10,548 nucleotides of DNA, taken from an uncultured Bacteroidales bacterium. Lineage in GTDB: Bacteria > Bacteroidota > Bacteroidia > Bacteroidales > Muribaculaceae. Shown here in pieces: positions 7,174-10,548 of the stretch. Below the pieces are notes generated by a model, which saw nothing but the letters and a program-made list of their open reading frames with translations, searched no databases and had not been told where the DNA came from. Position 1 is the first letter of the stretch; every line of letters begins with the position of its first letter. The stretch covers positions 1 through 10,548 of the forward strand of contig CAMWUH010000048.1 in NCBI GenBank assembly GCA_947177325.1, written 5' to 3'. Both the position numbers and the translations under genes were made by a program.

Positions 7174-7200
7174 CTAACATCCAAATCATCCCTAACCGAT

Positions 7201-8673
7201 ATGAACCGACAACTATATTCTCCACTCATATTTGAATTATCGCAACCGGGTCGACGCGGATGTCGCATCCCTGACAATCATCTGCCGTTGGCCGACGACT
7301 TCTTGGCCGCCAACCTGCTCCGAGGCGAGGCGGTCAATCTGCCTGAGGTTGATGAACCAACCCTCGTGCGCCATTATAACAATCAGAGCACCAATAACTT
7401 CGGTGTTGACTCCGGGTTTTATCCCCTCGGCTCCTGCACGATGAAATACAACCCCAAAATCAACGAGGAGATGGCTGCCGACCGCCGTTTCGCAGCGCTC
7501 CACCCCTGTCAGCCCGACTCTACGGTGCAAGGTGCACTGGAGCTCTACTACGACCTCCAGTCGGCCCTCTCTGAAATCGGCGGCATGGCCGAATTTACGC
7601 TCAACCCCTATGCCGGAGCCCACGGCGAACTGACCGGGCTGATGATTATTCGCGCCTATCACAACTCGCGTGGCGACCTCAAACGCACCCGCGTTATCAT
7701 CCCTGACTCGGCCCACGGCACTAACCCGGCTTCGGCAGCCGTGGCAGGTCTGGAAGTGGTGTCGGTCAAGAGCTATCCCGACGGCACTGTCGACGTTGAA
7801 GCTCTCGCCGAGCTGCTCGATGACACCATCGCTGCCGTGATGATGACCAACCCCAACACTCTCGGCATTTTCGAGCACAACATTCCCCGGATAGCCAAAT
7901 TGGTGCATGATGCAGGGGCTTTGCTCTACTACGACGGAGCCAACCTCAACCCTATGCTCGGCGTAGCTCGCCCGGGCGATATGGGCTTTGACGTGATGCA
8001 CATCAACCTTCACAAAACATTCTCCACCCCTCACGGAGGCGGCGGACCCGGTGCAGGCCCCGTAGGCGTTAGAAAAGGTCTGGAGCAATTCCTCCCGAAC
8101 CCCCGGGTTGAGAAGCTCGCCGACGGCTCATTCCGCCGTGTCGACAACCCCGAATCAATGGGTCGTATCAGCTCTTCGCTCGGCAACTACGCCGTGGCTA
8201 TCCGTGCCCTGAGCTATATCCTGACAATGGGATGCGATGGCCTGGCTGCTGCCGGTCGTCTCGCCATCCTCAATGCCAACTATATCAAGGAGCGCCTCAA
8301 AGACCTCTATCTGCTCCCCATCGAGGGAATCTGCATGCACGAATTTGTGTTTGACGGATTGCGCGACAAATCAACCGGCGTTACCACTCTCAATGTTGCA
8401 AAACGACTGCTTGACCACGGTTATCACGCTCCCACGATCTACTTCCCCCTCCTCTTCCACGAGTCGCTGATGATCGAGCCAACCGAAACTGAAAGCCTCA
8501 ACATCATCGACAACTTCATCGATGTGATGCGCAACATCGCCATCGAGGCGTCAAACGACCCCGAAACAGTGAAATCGGCGCCCCACAACACTCCTATTTC
8601 TCACCCCGACGACACTGCGGCAGCCCTCAAGCCCGTAGTGACTTTCGATCAACTGCAACGCAATGACTCCTGA
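7201..8673 (+). CDS. gcvPB: Glycine dehydrogenase (decarboxylating) subunit 2, GcvPB
   Basis: A 490-residue protein corresponding to the C-terminal, PLP-binding half of the P-protein. The PLP lysine is Lys272 in HINLHKTFSTPHGGGGPG (267-284). Other hallmarks are GFYPLGSCTMKYNPK (72-86), AGAHGELTG (138-146), PDSAHGTNPASA (168-179), MMTNPNTLGIFE (214-225) and YYDGANLNP (243-251). The family's C-terminal APHNTP segment is present near residue 460. It starts with its own Met and a normal GcvPB N-terminus (SPLIFELS, 7-14). Its stop overlaps the lpd start by 11 nt (8663-8673), so translation of the L protein is probably coupled to it. Confidence 0.95.
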   Translation: MNRQLYSPLIFELSQPGRRGCRIPDNHLPLADDFLAANLLRGEAVNLPEVDEPTLVRHYNNQSTNNFGVDSGFYPLGSCTMKYNPKINEEMAADRRFAALHPCQPDSTVQGALELYYDLQSALSEIGGMAEFTLNPYAGAHGELTGLMIIRAYHNSRGDLKRTRVIIPDSAHGTNPASAAVAGLEVVSVKSYPDGTVDVEALAELLDDTIAAVMMTNPNTLGIFEHNIPRIAKLVHDAGALLYYDGANLNPMLGVARPGDMGFDVMHINLHKTFSTPHGGGGPGAGPVGVRKGLEQFLPNPRVEKLADGSFRRVDNPESMGRISSSLGNYAVAIRALSYILTMGCDGLAAAGRLAILNANYIKERLKDLYLLPIEGICMHEFVFDGLRDKSTGVTTLNVAKRLLDHGYHAPTIYFPLLFHESLMIEPTETESLNIIDNFIDVMRNIAIEASNDPETVKSAPHNTPISHPDDTAAALKPVVTFDQLQRNDS

Positions 8674-9964
8674 TTACGATTACATCATACTCGGAGCCGG
8701 ACCCGGGGGTTACGAACTCGCTGCGATGCTCAACGCCAAAGAGCTGAAAGTAGCCTTGGTAGAGCCTGACAACGTCGGTGGCACCTGCCTTAATCGCGGC
8801 TGTATTCCCACCAAAACCCTCTGCCACGCTGCCGAATTGGCCTCTCAGGCAGCCGAGGGTGCGCGCTATGGCATTGATTGCTCGGTCAACACTATCGACT
8901 GGAGCAAACTGATGGAGCGTAAAAACGAAGTTGTCGGCACGCTTCGCCAAGGTATAGAGACGTCGCTCAAAGGTGTTGACATCATTCGCTCACGTGGCCG
9001 TCTTGAAGGACCCGGCGAGGTTGCTACCGACGACGGCACTATCATTACCGGCAAAAAAATCGTTATAGCCACCGGTGCAAAGCCGGCAATGCCCCCTATC
9101 GAAGGGGCTCACCATTGCATCACCTCCAATGAGCTTCTGTCGCTCGACACGCGCCCGGAGTCTATCGTAATCATAGGCGGTGGCGTAATCGGGTTGGAAT
9201 TCGCGTCCATTCTCGCTGCTCTGGGCTCAGATGTGACCGTGGTGGAAGCCATGAAGGAGATTCTACCGCAATTCGACCGCGCCATAGCCAAACGATTGCG
9301 CTCCATGCTGTCGCAACGAGGCATCAAATTCCACGTCGATTCCAAAGTTACTTCAATTTCAGCCGACGGCGAAGTAACCTTTGAATCAAAAGGGAAACCG
9401 AAGTCGGTCACTGCTCAAAAGGTGCTGATGGCTGTAGGGCGCGTTCCGCAGTTCCCCGACGGATTGGAGAAAGCCGGCATTGAATTCAATCGCCGAGGCA
9501 TCACCGTCAACCCCGAAACCTTCGAGACTAACGTCAGCGGTATCTACGCCATAGGCGATGTCAACGGCTTATGTCAGCTTGCTCACGCCGCAACAGCGCA
9601 AGCTCGCTGTGTGGCCGGACTGGAGTGCGAGCTCGGAGTTATCCCCTCAGCCGTTTTCACCCTCCCCGAAGCAGGGATGGTTGGTCTGACCGAGGAAAAA
9701 TGCGCCGAACTCGGTCTGCCCGTTAAGGTAACCTCAACAATGTACGGCACCAACGGCAAGGCTATGAGTATGGGCGCAGAGCGTGGCATGGTTAAGATGA
9801 TTTCCGACCCCGAAAGCGGCAAGATTGTTGGCTGCCATGTTGTGGGTGCCCACGCCGCCGACTTGGTCAACGCAGCAGCAATAGCCATGGCCAACAATTT
9901 AACAATGGCCAACCTCGAAGCTACCATCTTGGCTCACCCGACACTGACCGAGCTGCTTCATTAA
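8663..9964 (+). CDS. lpdA: Dihydrolipoamide dehydrogenase (glycine cleavage L protein)
   Basis: A 433-residue FAD disulfide oxidoreductase that reoxidises dihydrolipoyl-GcvH with NAD+. Visible features are the FAD motif GAGPGG (11-16), the redox-active Cys42 and Cys47 in GGTCLNRGCIPTK (39-51), ATGAKP (136-141), the NAD motif GGGVIGLEF (172-180), the second FAD motif AIGDVNG (296-302), and the dimer-interface catalytic pair His425/Glu430 in AHPTLTE. It ends only three residues after that Glu, whereas most family members continue for about ten more and are 450-475 residues long. The active-site elements are intact, so this looks like a short but functional form. Its position as last gene of gcvTHPAPB suggests it serves glycine cleavage; it may also serve 2-oxoacid dehydrogenases. 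The terminator follows after 33 nt. Confidence 0.94.
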   Translation: MTPDYDYIILGAGPGGYELAAMLNAKELKVALVEPDNVGGTCLNRGCIPTKTLCHAAELASQAAEGARYGIDCSVNTIDWSKLMERKNEVVGTLRQGIETSLKGVDIIRSRGRLEGPGEVATDDGTIITGKKIVIATGAKPAMPPIEGAHHCITSNELLSLDTRPESIVIIGGGVIGLEFASILAALGSDVTVVEAMKEILPQFDRAIAKRLRSMLSQRGIKFHVDSKVTSISADGEVTFESKGKPKSVTAQKVLMAVGRVPQFPDGLEKAGIEFNRRGITVNPETFETNVSGIYAIGDVNGLCQLAHAATAQARCVAGLECELGVIPSAVFTLPEAGMVGLTEEKCAELGLPVKVTSTMYGTNGKAMSMGAERGMVKMISDPESGKIVGCHVVGAHAADLVNAAAIAMANNLTMANLEATILAHPTLTELLH

Positions 9965-9997
9965 TTGCCGGATACCACATTAGAATCAACCGATATT

Positions 9998-10034
9998 GAG
10001 ACTGCCTGATCTTTATTAGGCGGTCTCTTTTTTT
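9998..10034 (+). terminator. Intrinsic terminator of the gcv operon
   Basis: GAGACTGCCT (9998-10007) pairs with AGGCGGTCTC (10018-10027) over 10 bp with one G-T wobble, around a 10-nt loop. A run of seven T follows (10028-10034). It lies 33 nt after the lpd stop. Confidence 0.92.
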
Positions 10035-10077
10035 AGACCATTTAACCGGATAACCCACGACCCGACAATCACAATCA

Positions 10078-10182
10078 GTGTAGCACGTGTAGCAGCACTA
10101 CCTGTATAGCAGTGTAGCAAGTGTAGCACGTGTAGCAGTAGCACTACCTGTGTAGCAGTGTAGCACGTGTAGCAAGTATAGC
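10078..10182. repeat. GTGTAGCA tandem array, 9-nt period with a higher-order duplication
   Basis: Exact GTGTAGCA units start at 10078, 10087, 10112, 10121, 10130, 10150, 10158 and 10167. GTATAGC variants are at 10104 and 10176. Most adjacent units are 8-9 nt apart. A larger block is duplicated: 10087-10129 and 10130-10175 each contain GTGTAGCAG, then CACTACCTGT, then three GTGTAGCA-type units; the second copy has 3 extra bases (TAG). Nearly all units point the same way, unlike the left array. CACGTG palindromes form at three unit junctions (10084, 10127, 10164). Function unknown. Confidence 0.88.
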
Positions 10183-10214
10183 CGAGAAGTCAGTCTGTTT
10201 GGCTACTCTTTTTT
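10175..10214 (+). terminator. Possible weak terminator after the repeat array
   Basis: AGTATAGCC (10175-10183) can pair with GGCTACT (10201-10207) over 7 bp with a 2-nt bulge and a 17-nt loop. C and six T (10209-10214) follow. The stem is weak and uses the last repeat unit, so this may be chance. Confidence 0.25.
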
Positions 10215-10293
10215 CGGAACGTTTATATGCTCGACTCCTCTGCTCGGGTAAATCGTAAAATCGACCACCGAGCTATTTCCAACTCCGCTATAT

Positions 10294-10548
10294 TCACTTC
10301 AAAATCTTCCACAGTCCGGACTTGTCAGAGCCTTCACGCATTATATAACCGAGCCTTTTGAGCTCGCGTGTAGCTCTTTTAGCCGTTGATTCCGAGATAT
10401 GCAATAATTCAGCCAAGAGTTTATGGGTAATTTCCGGATTGCTTATAATTGCATCATATATCCTGACTAACACCGGCGACAACCCGGATAATCCTCCGAA
10501 GGGGGAATTGATAGTGTCATCAATTATTTCAAACGTCGAATTTACAGT
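10294..10548 (-). CDS. C-terminal part of a winged-helix DNA-binding protein (5' end beyond the window)
   Basis: The minus-strand frame stays open from the right edge (10548) to a TGA at 10294-10296, giving 84 visible residues, so this is the 3' portion of a larger gene. A TTG at 10482 could be read as a start, but the open frame and the similarity continue upstream of it, so I treat it as internal. The visible part is a winged helix: a first helix around VLVRIYDAIISNP, the helix-turn-helix LLAELLHISESTAKRATREL, and a wing ending GSDKSGLWKIL. This ending is common in C-terminal domains of AlbA_2/Divergent-AAA-type ATP-binding regulators and of some Fic-family proteins, which are often mobile or accessory. 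Which of these applies cannot be decided here. It converges on the gcv operon. Confidence 0.7.
   Translation of the reverse strand, partial: TVNSTFEIIDDTINSPFGGLSGLSPVLVRIYDAIISNPEITHKLLAELLHISESTAKRATRELKRLGYIMREGSDKSGLWKILK

Larger units (their letters stand above)
9965..10293. other. Intergenic region between convergent genes: terminator plus repeat array
   Basis: This 329-nt gap separates lpd (+) from the winged-helix gene (-). It holds the gcv terminator (9998-10034), an AT-rich stretch, the GTGTAGCA array (10078-10182) and a possible weak second terminator (10175-10214). A 6-bp inverted repeat, GCTCGG (10242-10247) with CCGAGC (10268-10273), has no T-run. I see no tRNA, small gene or promoter of note. 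Confidence 0.7.

Noticed and set aside
7173..7201. Split of gcvP as a frameshift artefact
   Set aside because: GcvPA and GcvPB both have normal termini and lengths for stand-alone subunits, with a 27-nt gap, so the split is genuine.
7237..8088. 283-codon open frame antisense to gcvPB
   Set aside because: A mirror of a GC-rich, strongly coding frame; it has no recognisable motifs and no promoter. Long antisense frames are expected with this codon bias.
10078..10182. CRISPR array
   Set aside because: Repeats are 8-9 nt with almost no spacers, and no cas genes are present. True CRISPR repeats are about 24-40 nt with unique spacers of similar size.

Overview
The window looks like chromosomal DNA from a gut-type member of the Bacteroidales (Bacteroidota); Muribaculaceae or a near relative is my best guess, but this is inference. 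The evidence is Bacteroides-type promoters (TTG, about 20 nt, then TAnnTTTG) in front of the amylase-like gene and gcvT, weak or absent Shine-Dalgarno sequences, a C-ending codon bias, and an ammonia-lyase that closely resembles, from memory, the Flavobacterium johnsoniae tyrosine ammonia-lyase.

Layout. Positions 1-299 hold no gene. They carry a dense array of short repeats (TGTATCA and TGTAGCA in both orientations) that folds into two large imperfect hairpins, followed by a promoter. Positions 300-2018 (+) encode a secreted GH13 protein of MalS-like layout with most catalytic positions substituted. It converges on, and overlaps by 24 nt, a minus-strand two-gene operon (4228 down to 1995): a tyrosine-type aromatic ammonia-lyase and a FabG-type ketoreductase, coupled by an ATGA overlap. 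This pair resembles part of an aryl-polyene/flexirubin-type pathway, but the other genes are not here.

From 4343 to 9964 (+) runs a complete glycine cleavage operon: gcvT, gcvH, gcvPA, gcvPB and lpd. The P-protein is split into two subunits and a dedicated dihydrolipoamide dehydrogenase closes the set. PA/PB decarboxylate glycine and load the aminomethyl group onto lipoyl-GcvH. GcvT passes the one-carbon unit to tetrahydrofolate and releases ammonia. Lpd reoxidises the lipoyl arm with NAD+. A clear intrinsic terminator follows. The gcv operon and the ammonia-lyase operon diverge from a 114-nt region whose two predicted promoters physically overlap.

Positions 9965-10293 hold the terminator and a second repeat array (GTGTAGCA units, about 9-nt period). 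At the right edge is the C-terminal part of a minus-strand winged-helix protein that runs out of the window.

The most unusual items are the paired repeat arrays, with hairpin symmetry on the left and a higher-order duplication on the right, and the degenerate amylase. The metabolic genes otherwise look ordinary. I see no CRISPR array, tRNA, rRNA, insertion sequence or recognisable defence system.
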